NCBI GenBank assembly: GCA_003260075.1
Contig: QLIY01000229.1
Span: 114,589 to 178,588 of the forward strand
Length of the DNA stretch: 64,000 nt
Direction of reading: 5' to 3'
From: Phallusia mammillata
Taxonomy: Eukaryota; Chordata; Ascidiacea; Phlebobranchia; Ascidiidae
The notes under the pieces were generated by a model. The model saw nothing but the letters and a program-made list of their open reading frames with translations, did not search any database and was not told where the DNA came from. Position numbers and translations under genes: made by a program. Shown piece by piece: positions 38,159 through 50,034 of the stretch. Position 1 is the stretch's first letter; every line of letters begins with the position of its first letter.

Positions 38159-40602
38159 TTACCAACGAATTTTGTGACCAAGCAATTCAGTAAGTTTCTC
38201 ATTGTACGGTTTGTAAAACGCTTTAAGTTTTTTCACTGATATGGGGTCGGGGGTGGGTTTCCCTTCCCCAGTGGTCCTGCTTTTCAGCGCCCGTAAGCAA
38301 TACCGCTGGCCGTTGACCTTGGGACAGTAAAAACCTGTTTGCTTGTTGAAAACAAAATTTGAGCCGTCCATTGTCACAGTGAGGTTCACAAACTTTTGAA
38401 TTTTTAGCATAACCTTAGCAGGATTTTGTATCAGTTCCTTGCCCGTAACAAAAAGTACATGTTTGCGGGAATATGACGCGAGAAATTGAGTCAAGTCGTA
38501 CGCATAGATCCCACGAGAAACGATTGTCTGATCAAATTTGATTGAGTCGAATCGAAGTTCGTCCAAGTATTTTCCAAACTTCCGTTCATCTCGTTGGTAG
38601 ATTGGCTTCTCCGCAGCTGCTGTGAGTTGTGTGATGGAGTGTTCCACAATTTGTGAAAACGATCGATTTTGTAGGGATTCAAACTGTAAAAGCAAGTGAT
38701 GCGCTGACCGTAAACGTCAAAAAACAACAGCAACAAAGACATGTTTAGTTATAAGACTGTTTGGGCATGCCTTTACACTTGGTCACACTTTTGTTACAAT
38801 TTTACATCGTTTAATATAACTTTCGGGCTTAATGCGACTGCATGCAACGTTATTGCATAACTGTACACCAAAAAGCGTGTTGACAAAGCAAGTGTTAAAA
38901 GTTAGTTATATTTTTCTAGGTAAAAGCCGTTTATGTTTGCTCAGATAGAATCCATGTTGAAACGTCTATGGAAAGTTGTTTCCTACAACAAACGAACAGA
39001 AATTGGGGAACCTTTTGCATTTATTGTCACATAAGGTTCCTCCGTAATTTTTAATCGATATTACCTTCATAGTTTACTGTCAACAACAAACGTACCCAAC
39101 GTTGAAAGATAAAGTTGTGAAAATCAGAGAAAGCCCTTCGCACAGGATTGCACAATAGAAACAACAACTTATCTGGCTTTTCGTCTCCCATTTTGTTGAA
39201 AGTTTCAGGCGCTGTTGTACAACTGTGGTGTGAAATCGCAATAACCTTGTTTGGATATTTTTGCTTGGCTTCTCTTATGGCGTTTCTATTACAAATTTAT
39301 GTAAAAAAAATCAGTGCATGTTTTAGTCTCACAATACATGCATTCAATACAATACAGGGTTGTTTGACAATATTTTAGCTTTAATAAAGAATCCCATCAA
39401 AAAAGAATTAACTATATTTGGCTTATCAAAACATTTGCAACGCAACTTGTACAATGGTAAAAAATAAAATTAAATGGTTGTTTAAACCACTTCTATGTTT
39501 TATGTTACCGTAAGGTTGGAACATCCATGCAGCCATTGGGTGCCTGATTTTCAATGAGATGAATAGCTTGATGGTGGCGAACAATAAGTTTCATAAAGCC
39601 AGAGCCACATTTTTTGACACATATCAAGGCAAGCTAAGAATATATAAACGAACAGGTGATTAGATAACTGAAAAAGTAGTTTGTTGTCACAAAACTTTTT
39701 TTTCATTGAAATTCGTTTATTGTTTCATTGAAATTTATTGCACAATATTAGATCCTGTCTTTCATTTGTATCATTATCGTCGGCTTACACGAGTGGTTTC
39801 CAACCTTTAAGGACGGGTTTCTTAGTGGTCGGCAACTGCCGGTCCGCGCCCGGTGTCGGTCCGCGAGGAGTCCGTTACCGGACCGTACTTTTTCAGGTTA
39901 AATGCTTCAAAACAGTTTACCAATTTATCCCGGGGATAATAAACTAATTTAGGCGTTTTCATTTCTAAATATTTGTAGATGTTTGAAGGCCGGTCCGCGA
40001 TAAACTTTCAGTTTCAAAAATGGTCCGCAGTACAAAAAAGGTTGCCGACCCTGCCCTATAGACCACATAGCAGATGCTAAAAGCTAAACCATACGACGAT
40101 CAAAATCGCGTCTTTTATCAACTTCACAGGTTATATTGCCAGAGCTGTTTACAACAGACAAATTAAAAATGCATTCCTATACCCGGTTTGGAACCATTGG
40201 CTTACCTTATAACACACGTTTACTGAATTACAGTTCAAGTTAACAAAGAAATCATTGCTCTACCACAATTCCCTTGCTTTTGCTGGCTGCTGCTTGTTGT
40301 TTTGTTTCTTCTAGTAGAATCTTCAGTTTTCCAGCCAGTTTTTGTTGCAGGTCAACGTGTCTTACATATCCTGCAGAGGATATTTTCTCTTGCTTGCTAA
40401 CATTTTGAAATTTCGGCTGAGTCTGAAGAGTTTCTGTCGCTGATGTGTTTGTCACTGCAACTTCGGTTCTAGTATTGCTAAGTTGTTTTTTAATGGCACT
40501 AGCTCTAAAATTTGCATTATTCCTCCAAACCAAATAGTTATTCACAAAAAGAAATACAACCATTGCAGTAAATACAATGACCAAAGCAACCCGTTTACCC
40601 AT
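38159..40602 (-). CDS. Heparan sulfate 3-O-sulfotransferase-like type II membrane enzyme, copy A
   Basis: Four exons on the minus strand: 40602-40264, 39633-39509, 39285-39096, 38683-38159; 392 residues. After the start MGKRVALVIVF comes a signal-anchor and a variable stem, as in Golgi sulfotransferases. Exon 2 has the PAPS loop region as VKKCGSGFM. Exon 3 has the 3'-phosphate binding motif NPVRRAFSD. Exon 4 has SRGIYAYDL, LFVTGKEL, the GFYCP...YC disulfide pair, and an ending FYKPYNEKLTELLGHKIRW typical of HS3ST enzymes. The expected reaction is sulfate transfer from PAPS to a glucosamine in heparan sulfate. In HS3ST the catalytic Glu lies in NEVHFFD; here the aligned stretch is ENQAPNGCMD, so exact activity is uncertain. 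NDST sulfotransferase domains are the nearest alternative. Tandem paralogue lies upstream with identical 125-nt second exon. Confidence 0.82.
39790..40053. mobile_element. Probable hAT-like MITE in intron of sulfotransferase A
   Basis: Ends GAGTGGTTTCCAACCTTTAA and AAAAAAGGTTGCCGACCCTG are inverted relatives of the CAGTGGTTCCCAACCTTTTT family; repeated GGTCCGCG inside. No clear TSD, so boundaries are approximate. Confidence 0.5.
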
Positions 40603-41074
40603 TGTTGTTGAATTGCTTTTGTTGCAGTAGCAAAGCGAGTGACATACTATTGCTTTTTTGAACAACAAAATATTTCCTTTCGGGATGTTGCGTTATTACA
40701 GTACGTTTTCTGTCACACGGGAATAGGACAACCGCAAGTTGAATACGTCGACAAATAAATCATATTTGATACTTACTGCGTTCTGTATGCATTGCTGGTG
40801 CATAAAAATACAAACTTTAATAAACAGTTTTAAGTTAAAAGTACGTTTGTTTAAAACAGAGGGTTTACGGTTAAATCGCTTTGCCTTTTGTGTCGTTCCG
40901 TCATAACAATTATAAATACTTCCGTGTATTAGAAATTCGACAAACAAGACATAAGTTAGTTCTTGCGAGATGTAACTTCTAAAAATGAAACTGCAATCAC
41001 AAAACAACACAAAAAGTAGCAACAAAAAACGAAAAAATACTGCACAAAAACAGCACTATGTGAAACAATCATTT

Positions 41075-42815
41075 CTACCAATCAAGTTTGTACCCAACTA
41101 ATTTGGTTAACGTTTGGGTAAATGGTTCGTAAAAATGTTTCAAATGCATTACAGAAACGGGGTCAGGTGTTGATTTACCTCTTCCCGTTGTTCCATTTTT
41201 GTCTTCACCCAAACAGTATTTTCGATTGCGTAACAACAAGCAATAAAAACCAGTACGATTGTCCAATAAAAAGTTTGAACGTTTGATTAGCAAAGGCAAA
41301 CCGATAAACTGTTGAATTTTTAGCATTACTTTGGCCGGCACGTAACCTAGCTCTTTGCCAGTTACGAACAGAGTGTTTTCGCGATCATACGACGAAAAAT
41401 ACTTCGCCAAGTCATATAGCCTACATACACACCCCTTGATATGATAGTGTGATCCATTTTCTTTGAATCAAACCTTAACGCGTTCAAGTATTTTCCAAAC
41501 GTCTTGTTATCATGATGATACAACTTTGCTGTTTTAGTAAGTGAAATTAAAGTTTCGTTTACGAGCTGAGAAAACGAGCGGCCTTTCAGATGATTAATCT
41601 GCAAAAAATATGTTTGTGTGAAAAATAACATTTGATGTTGAACAGACTTAATTAACTTTTTGTTTGAAAAAGTTCAAGATCTTTTCATTTGCAGTACCTA
41701 CATGCAGTGGTGGGAATCAAACTTTTCGTCAGCCGGTTCTATCACAAAAGTCATATGACTTTTATATGATATTTCATATGATAGTCACATGATATTTTTC
41801 AGCCACTTCCGTTACAAAAAGTCCATTGACAGTAACCAGTAATGCTAACCGGTCTCATAAATTCGCTGGGCTCATAAAATTTTGTGAGACTGTTCATTAG
41901 AACCGGTGCGAACCGGCTGAATCCCAATGCCTACATGTGAAACCAGGAACTTCGCTTACCCAGTTTTGAAAGATAAAGTTTTGATAATCGGAAAAGGCTC
42001 TTTGAACAGGGTCGCACAAAAGGAACACCAACTTTTTAGGTTTCTCGTCTTCCATTTCTTGGAAAGCTTCCGGTGCTGTTGTAAGGCTACAACTATGGTG
42101 TGAAATCGCAATTGATCTCTTAGGATTTTGCTGTTTGGCTGTTCTAATGGCCTCTCTAAAAACACACATAAATTATGATGTTTTAAGGCACAATTCTCTT
42201 GTCTTTGCAAAAAAAGCTTCTTATAGAGGCAACCACTAAAAAATTTACATTGATTAGGACTTAGCCTACTATAAGGTATTAGGATGGAAATACTCTGCCT
42301 GAATTGTTACTCGGGTATAAAGCCTTTTTGACAATACAATATAAAAACGAAGCCTCAACATTCAAAAAATACCTCAATGCTGGAATATCCATACAGCCAT
42401 TTGGTGCTTCCTTTTCAATTAGGTACACGAATGGATGCTTACTGACTATCTTTCTCATGTAACCGGAACCACATCTCTTGATACACACCAATGCAAACTA
42501 TTGCAACCAGAAAATGTCAAGAACAATCGATTAATGCACATTAAAAAAATTGTATAGCCTACTATTTCTTACCACGATCTGGCGATGCTTTGTCGGTGGC
42601 CTAAATAAAATCTTAGTACACTTTTGCGGCATCTGCTCCATTAGTTTTCCTAGAACCTCGATTAAATTGAGATTTTGTTCTGGTTGGATATCTTTTCTAA
42701 CTTTTTTATTAGGTTTGGGCTGTCTCATATTGACCAAAACACCAAATTCTACAGAGAATAGAAATGCCAACAGCGAGATACTCAACATCATTAAAACCAC
42801 ACGTGGTAAATTCAT
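41075..42815 (-). CDS. Heparan sulfate 3-O-sulfotransferase-like type II membrane enzyme, copy B, frameshifted
   Basis: Four exons, same structure as copy A: 42815-42573, 42497-42373, 42155-41960, 41598-41075. Start MNLPRVVLMMLSISLLAFLF is a signal-anchor; then VCIKRCGSGYM (PAPS loop), DPVQRAFSDYQ (3'-phosphate binding), SRGVY, LFVTGKEL, GFYCLL...YC and FYEPFTQTLTKLVGYKLDW. The last exon has two surplus bases near 41410-41430, in a TATAT stretch just after SRGVY, so the frame changes from VGYMTW to the frame carrying AKYFSSYDRE. The remainder is open to the normal stop, which suggests a sequencing error or a recent lesion in a young pseudogene. A MITE (41705-41929) sits in its last intron. 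About 361 residues if uninterrupted. Confidence 0.78.
41705..41929. mobile_element. hAT-like MITE with perfect 8-bp TSD, intron of sulfotransferase B
   Basis: 225 bp beginning CAGTGGTGGGAATCAAA and ending GGCTGAATCCCAATG, TSD CCTACATG at 41697-41704 and 41930-41937. Shares GTCCATTGACAGTAACCAGT and GAACCGGTGCGAACCGGCT with the element at 37395. The right terminus is shortened. Confidence 0.88.
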
Positions 42816-44084
42816 ATTTCTAACTTGAGCACAAAAAAACGCAAAACTAAAATGAGGTGGGCACACTCAAAAGTTCTGTTTCCGTAGTAATTCGACATCC
42901 GGTTTGCGCAGAATAGAAATACAAAATCGCGGGTTGACTGAAAAAGCCTACCTCATTTAACTATAGCTGTTTTTAGAGAAACCTAATTCGAAGCGGTTTA
43001 ATAATGACGATTAGTCTATTCTCCTGTAACTTGTAAGTGTGTGTATTATACGATGCTCACAATACAACATACGAACCATTGCATTGTTTAAAATATATTT
43101 GATTCAATTTGTCAATTTGGGATTTCAAAATCATCCACTTGACAAACACTGAAAACACTACAATGCATTCAACCTTGACGGGTCAGGCTGCTTGAGTCTA
43201 TTCGGAGCACGCACGAAATTTAAATCTTTGTCTCAAAGCAAAGAAAAACAATGACTGAGACTGCAGCTTTACAAAACTGAATTAAAGGATTTTGTTTGTT
43301 AAATTACTGTGTTAAATCTTGTGTAATTGTGTTGGTAGGTTGGTTAAACTGTGTTGCTCAACAGTAGAGAGCACTGTTAACTTTTGAAACTATTTAACTT
43401 TTGCGTTTGCGACGTACAATTTTGAATTTTCTAAAACATTTATCGAGACAGATCTTTAGGGTTTGCTGGATTCTGCCTAAATTATTTTGTCTTCGGCTGA
43501 ATATTTAGCATCTTCCTGAACCTTTTGAAGTGAATTTGGTGCAGCTTTACTTTAGTTATTCCAGAATTTAGATATTTAACTCGATTAACTAAAATTATAA
43601 CCAGGCCCCAATTCAAAGGGATAATTCAAAATTTATATACAATCTACTTATAAAAGTGATGAATATTTTGAATATTGGGGTCAGGGTGAGTAATACAAAT
43701 AACTGTATAATTCAATCTAAGATAATTTTTAGGCCTAATGTTAACATGTGGCACTGTATTTAATACCACTCTCAACCTCAATACATATGAGAATATTACG
43801 CCCAAAATGGACATCTAAAACTAAATTGTAGTGTTATTTTTATTATAAACCCTTACCCTGGCGCTGAAAGCCCTAACCGTCAACATTTAAAAGTTGCATT
43901 CAGTTTAAAAGTAGATTGTGTAGTTTGCATATTTTAGAGAAGTCCTAATTTAAAAACCAGGCCTTATTTAAAGTAGCCTTAATGAATCTCTGTGAGTTCA
44001 ACTGAACTTGTTATCTTCGGTGGTAGTATTTATTGAGAAATTGTTTGTTTCGTTAAGCAGTGCTACAAAACTTGAAACTGAGTT
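42816..44084. other. Divergent intergenic region, sulfotransferase B / CDCA3-like
   Basis: 1.27 kb between genes transcribed outward; should hold both promoters. AT-rich; no gene, repeat or RNA recognised. Confidence 0.4.
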
Positions 44085-46638
44085 ATGGGAAACTACGATA
44101 GTCATTGTTGCGAGGGAAACACAGAGGAAGATGAAAAAAGGAATGCAACTGGGTCTTGTAAGGCTTCCTCGAAAAACACAACACCGACTGAAGTGCCCTG
44201 CAGCATACATGAAACAACACCTACAAAAGTTAATGAACGCTCAAACAATATATTGGACCCAAGCAATATAGAGGTTGAGGATTCGAAGAGTGATGACAAA
44301 CAACAAAGCCCGTTAAAGTCCAGAGGAAATTTTTTTGACCCAAGATCTCCTTCTTCAGCAATATCCAGAAAACCAATTTCAAATGTGAAAAAAGTCTCAC
44401 ACATGGAGTGCTTGATTGATCCTCGCTCACCAAGCGCCGGTATTAATCGTACTCCAATTCTTGCAGTTGAAGAAGACACAGGTTGGTTGTATATCATTTA
44501 AATTATTTCAGAGAGAATGGCAAAATACAAAATACTTTTTTGTAAATAACAAAATGCTTTTATGTAGAGGGTAAGGATGAATCAAAAGCATGTTTGGTGG
44601 CAGACCCTCGCTCACCTACACTAGACATTGTTCGAACACCATTAAAAATCACAGAATCAGGTTGGCACTTAAACCAAAACTTTATGTATAAACTATTAAT
44701 TTGTCAGTATGCCGAACAAAAATTTTCTATCATGCTATAAACTCTCATCAGTAATTAAGCGTTTATTTTAAGTTGTGGAAACTCCAAAACGCGCAATTCA
44801 AAATGTACGAGATCTTGTTGACCCACGCTCACCAACATCCGAGCTGTCACGAACTCCCATAAACATTGCGTTAAAAGGTAGGTTGGTTGCAATTAAGTGG
44901 GGTATGTGAAAATGGATACTGACGACAACATTTTTTAAGAGAATGCAAAAGATGAAGAGCAAATAACTGTAAATGAAGAACAAAAATCTGCTTCCACAGA
45001 GCTACCTCGAACACCTTTAAAAATTGGTGGAGCTGGTATGTTTTACTCTAATTTAATAACATATCATATTAAAAACAGATCACTGGTATTAACATTTCCA
45101 CTACTTGAGAACTACACTAAAACTCTATCTGTATTATTAATATATCTGTATTAACTGTATTATTCTGAACTTTCCATAGGTGTAAAATGATAAATGATTG
45201 GCAACCTTCTTTCCTAGAAAACCTTAGGAGGACAGTTCTTCTTACCAATACATTCACACCAGCCACAAAACACCCATCAGTATCTTCACAACCAGAATTA
45301 GATGCTGAAAATGGCTCAGAGGCTGATCCAATTATCCTTAACCTTTCCTCTGGCCTTCTTAATCTTAGCTGTGCAAGTAATTTAAATGTTTCTCAATCTT
45401 CAAGTATGATGGCAACATGTGGCAGCGACAGCCTTAATGTTGAATCCATTGATATTGAAGATTTAACTGATATAAATTCAAGTGAGGATGAAATGCTAAT
45501 ACCGGAAAACAACAACCCCAAAACTTTGTCAAATGCACATAATGAAAGTGTTGTACAAGTCATGAACCACATCATGAACAAAGTGGTGGAGGTTGATATG
45601 GCCCAGAAATCACCTGTTGAAGAGTCACATAAAAAGGCTGATTTACCTGATGAACCTGCAAATGTCCCACCTGTAAAAAAAGCAGCTCAAGCCGGTGGTC
45701 ATTTTAAGGAAAATGCTACTGATTCTGGTAAGTTATATTCCATCTCATCACCTATGTAATACACATAAACAACAGCCCTTGACAGTAATAACATAGTTTA
45801 AAAAGGTGATTATGGGACATTAAAGTAAATGAAAAACAAAATCGACAAAATTAAATGAAAATCTTGAAGAAGGCCTATTGCCCCTCTTGGAGAAAATCAA
45901 AATGCACTCCTGTGGGCCGTGGGGCATACACCCTAGTTTGTAAAACACTGACCTTAAGGAATAATTTGCATTATCTTTAGCCAATGATACAAGTCTTGAT
46001 GGAAGTGATGTAAGCTTTACTCACAAAAGTGGTCTCAAGCCACCTAAAAAAGTGTTGCGAAGTGGCAAATCCAGAAAGACAGGTGGCAATGATGAAAGCA
46101 AAACTGTCAGATATCCATTGGCTGTTTTAGGGCACAGCAACTCTCCAGATTTAATCAAACAAACACAACAGGTATGCGTAAATAAACTTGAAAATATCTC
46201 CAAAAAGTAATATTGCCTTTATGGTGTTAATATCTTGTTGCATCAATGATGGCAAAAAAAATCATGGCAAATTCATATTGTGTGGTGTGCACTTTTCTTG
46301 TTACTTGGCTACTTTTTGGTGTTTTACCGTTTTTTATGACCTCTGACCATTATTTTTTTCTCTTTGTTTACCTTTTATTGCATACTTATCCCTTCAGTTT
46401 AATGCATGTCCATAGACTTGCAGTTAAACAACAATTCCAAAAACAAACAAAAACAGTTTTAGGGAGGTTTACCAATGCTTTTCTAACAAAATGTTTCCTT
46501 ATGTCACAGCTAAGCTTGAAAAAATCCAACAGCCGAGTTCCACGGTATCGAGGAAAGAACCCAGCTGTAAGGAAGTCAAGTTCATTGGGTTGTACACCAC
46601 CAAGAGCAGATCTTGTTAAATATGGAAAGGAAAACTGA
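44085..46638 (+). CDS. CDCA3: CDCA3 (trigger of mitotic entry 1)-like protein with multiplied DPRSP repeats
   Basis: Seven exons: 44085-44481, 44568-44660, 44773-44877, 44940-45035, 45218-45727, 45981-46171, 46510-46638; about 506 residues versus about 268 in human CDCA3. The family signature DPRSPSAGI-RTPI appears as FFDPRSPSSAISRKPI, LIDPRSPSAGINRTPI, VADPRSPTLDIVRTPL and LVDPRSPTSELSRTPI, plus a decayed ELPRTPLKI. Exon 6 has PLAVLGHSNSP, like the LTILQDDNSP region of the vertebrate protein, and the protein ends in GKEN, a potential KEN degron for APC/C. In vertebrates it is an F-box-like cyclin-linked factor promoting Wee1 loss; the same is inferred. Exon 5 was started at 45218 because the upstream AG at 45179 would give a stop. 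Proteins start MGN, as MGS in human. Confidence 0.85.
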
Positions 46639-47135
46639 TGACACTGAAGTATTTTAACCAAATTTTGCTGCAGTTATTTACTGCCATTTGTATTTTCATG
46701 TCTCATTTCTTTTTCCTAACCATCATTTTTGCTTGTACAGTTTTTGATGTCATTGAGCTTAATTGCAAATCTGTTCTTTACTTTTCATATGAATTTCCTT
46801 GTAAAGTAATGTATCGTTGTAGAGAAAGGGAACTGCCTTGAAATTTAATACTGTTTGTGGTGAGCCAACAATACATATTGTGCATGTCTTACCGTGGCCT
46901 TCCTCCATACATTCTTCACTGAGGAACATAATAGAAAAATATCCTTGCAACCATTTTAACAGAACAGCATCAGTACAAAAACAACAACAAATTGAGAGCT
47001 ACACAATTTTGAAAAATACTGAACGGTAGTGTTGTAGTTACAGCACCTAGTCAAAAAAGGTCACTTGAAACATAACAAAAATTAAAAATGGCGTCATGTG
47101 AGGTTGTGCACTAAAACAAATAAGTCATATAAAAT
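46639..47135. other. Convergent 3' region between CDCA3-like and GLCE
   Basis: About 0.5 kb holding the 3' UTRs of both genes. No gene seen. Confidence 0.4.
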
Positions 47136-49692
47136 TTAATTGTGATTGGCAACCTTCCCATTCATATATCCTTGCCAGGAATTAAAATATTTCTCAAAAA
47201 TAGGGTCTGATGATATTGTTGCAAACAAAGCTAACTGACTCAGGTGTGTTGTATGATAGTCCCATCGTGCTATCATTGGTGGTTTTCGGAAAGCAAAATG
47301 CCGAAGATCGTAAAATGTCCTAGTTCCACCATCATATAAAGGTAACATGGATTTTAATGACACCATACCATCATCAAACAGCTTTTTAACTGTCTTGTAG
47401 GTAGCCTGTATGTCAACCACTCCTACAGTTTTACTGGGAAGATTATTATCCTCGCTTATGGCGAACTTGTCCTCAAGGAGAGATTTAAAATCATACAAGC
47501 CAATTAGGGAGTACATAAATCCATTCAAGACAAATGAACTTGGCGTGGTAGGATACTCTTCATACCAAACAAATTTGTCAAGAAACTTTGCCCTGCATCC
47601 CCCTTCTTTCGATGGAATACTAAATGGTAAAAGTGCTTTTGCCATAGCTTCTAGGTATTGTTCTTCTTTATAAATGTAGTATGCCCGTGACAGCATTGAT
47701 AGACCTTGACCCTGGGCCATTGCAGAAACCCATCCTGGTTTAATTACTTCAAACTCATCCAAAACTCGAGAAATACTCATTTTCCATCCACCAGATGCCA
47801 TATCAAGGTTAGCCACCATCCAGTTGCAGGCATCCTTAAAGTGTGCCATGTGGTCATAGGTTGCTAAAGTGATGTTATCAATCAATCCAGATCCACGCAG
47901 GATTATTTTTGACACCTGGATTTTAACAATAGATTTTGTACGTTTCATAAATTTGAAAATATTTGCAGCAACTGCTTGTCCATTACCTTTTGAATGCTAA
48001 TTTTGATTTTTTTGTTCTTTTTACGTCTAATCATTCCAAGTCCCTTTCTGATATCTGTCACAAGATCACGAGAAATGTGCCTCCAGTTTGTTGATGGGCC
48101 AATGCCATAAAATACACTAGAATGACCATCATAATCTATCAAAGCACTAAAAAATATTCATATTTATTCTGTGTTACCACTTTATGTAATCTTTATCATG
48201 TCAATGTGTAACCTGTTTGTTATGTAGTGTATTGTATATTGTTTCGATTTCTCATTTGTGTCTAATATCACTGAAAGAGAGCCATTTGCAGTAAACTTAA
48301 TATCAAAAGATAACTCATGTTCAACAGTATTGCCCAAAACCATTGTCACACCATTTCCTAGAGGTATGGTCTCTGTAAAAAAGTTCTATATCAGCTGTTT
48401 AAATGTCTAAGCATTAAATACTTACACAAAAAAGGATACCTATTACAGCAAAACAATAGCATTACAGCACTTTAAATACCATTTCCTCAATTAGATAACT
48501 AGGGGCACTACAGGATAAAACCATGTTTATTTATTTGGTCAAAATAGTTGAACTTTTTAAGTCAAAAGCTTTTTTGTGAAGTTTGTGTCTTGCGTAGTAA
48601 TGTTTAAAAACATTTACCTGGCGTTTCAAACTTAATCACATGTGAATCTGTTTCTTTGTCTAGTATAGATTCATAATGACAGTAGCGGTTTGTGGCTTTC
48701 CAGCGCACCTAAAAACATTTTTGCTTGCTGTAAGGGTAAACATATGGCAACATCAAGCTAAAACCTGGCTTGAAATTTGTCCATCCTCATACACATTTCG
48801 TTTCGGAGGCTTTTGAAATAAATTTTTACTGTAATGACTCATTCCATATTGAGAAATTTGAATAGGATAAAAATAACCATTGGCATCCCATTGTGTGGAA
48901 ACTGGAACACCTACAAAATGGACATCTCTTGGTCAAATAGTATTTGAATGCCCTTTTTTGCTTTGCAGTAGATTAATTACCAATCTATGTCTTACAGATT
49001 TTTGTTTATGATTACCCAACATTCTACAAAGTAATAAGGTTTTTACATCATATACCACTTACCATAAACACCAGAAACACATTTTACACGTTCACGAATC
49101 TCAACATTGTAGGAGTCAAAATTCATAAATGCGCCATGGTATGTGTATGGTTGCTCAGGTTTATAAACAACCTAAAAACACTTTTGTACACACTCCATAG
49201 AATGTTGCAAATAAACATTTTTTTTACCTTAACATTGCTTTGTAAAAATTCAAATCGATCGTAACCATCGTAATGTTTCATTTTGCCATAAACTTCAAAA
49301 TATTTTTCCAAAAACTCAAAAGGCATATACACCATTTCATCCGAATTGCTTGATTTTAAACATTGAACGGTGTAGTTATCATTTATAAGACATTCAATAG
49401 GGGATACCACTTGCTGGGCATTTCCATTTGGTGGTTCATCAACCATATGGTCATGTGATTCATGTCCGGCATTGGCATTTTTCTTTTGATGTTCCAACAA
49501 CCATGCTTGCTTTAATGCTTTCAATTCCTTTTCTGGAATGCCAGCATTTTCTCTTTCTGTCAGAACAGTTGTAACACAAGATGCATCATAAATAAACAAT
49601 TTGAAGCCCAGAACAACTACTACAAAAGCCAGTAACAGGGTTGTAGTCTTTTTCCACATAAATGCAGTCTTCAGGCGGCGCAGAAATATCAT
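47136..49692 (-). CDS. GLCE: Heparan sulfate D-glucuronyl C5-epimerase
   Basis: Seven exons: 49692-49228, 49171-49063, 48910-48765, 48708-48618, 48372-48213, 48146-47987, 47915-47136; about 636 residues (human 617). It converts D-glucuronate to L-iduronate in heparan sulfate in the Golgi. N-terminal signal-anchor at about 17-35. Then [72 protein letters not shown], the catalytic-region block [33 protein letters not shown] and ARWDYHTTH, ending GKVANHN. These blocks match vertebrate GLCE nearly residue for residue. One donor (after 48765) is GTTTTA, weaker than the others. Same strand as the two sulfotransferases, opposite to CDCA3. Confidence 0.96.
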
Positions 49693-50034
49693 CTTTTTGT
49701 TGTCAATAACATGTAATAGATTTGTTTAGTAACTGTCACAAAGTTCATCACATCTTGCTTTGTTTAAATTTTAGCATAGACATGTTTTTGGCCTAGACAT
49801 GTATAAAACTGCTTTACCTCCATAAAAGGTTAGGTCACTGCAATTAAAATACATATCAAATTAAAAAAAAAATTATTAAAAATGTACAGGGGGTTAATTA
49901 GCCCAAACTACTAAAAACAGGTATTCTATTTCCTCTACCCTTATTAGTACTGGAAGTCTGGAACACCTTCTTGTATTACTTCATGTAAAAGGGAAGCAAG
50001 GATGCTTCATACAAATGGGGACTAAACCCAAAAA

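Noticed and set aside
45180-45217. CDCA3-like exon 5 starting at the first AG (45179)
   Set aside because: With the phase of exon 4 this gives a stop after three codons; the pyrimidine-rich acceptor ending at 45217 keeps the frame.
46246-46638. Separate 130-residue protein starting MMAKKIMANSY
   Set aside because: Its C-terminal part is the last CDCA3-like exon; the N-terminal part is the preceding intron read through.
47410-47673. 87-codon plus-strand frame within GLCE
   Set aside because: Antisense shadow of the conserved GLCE C-terminal exon.
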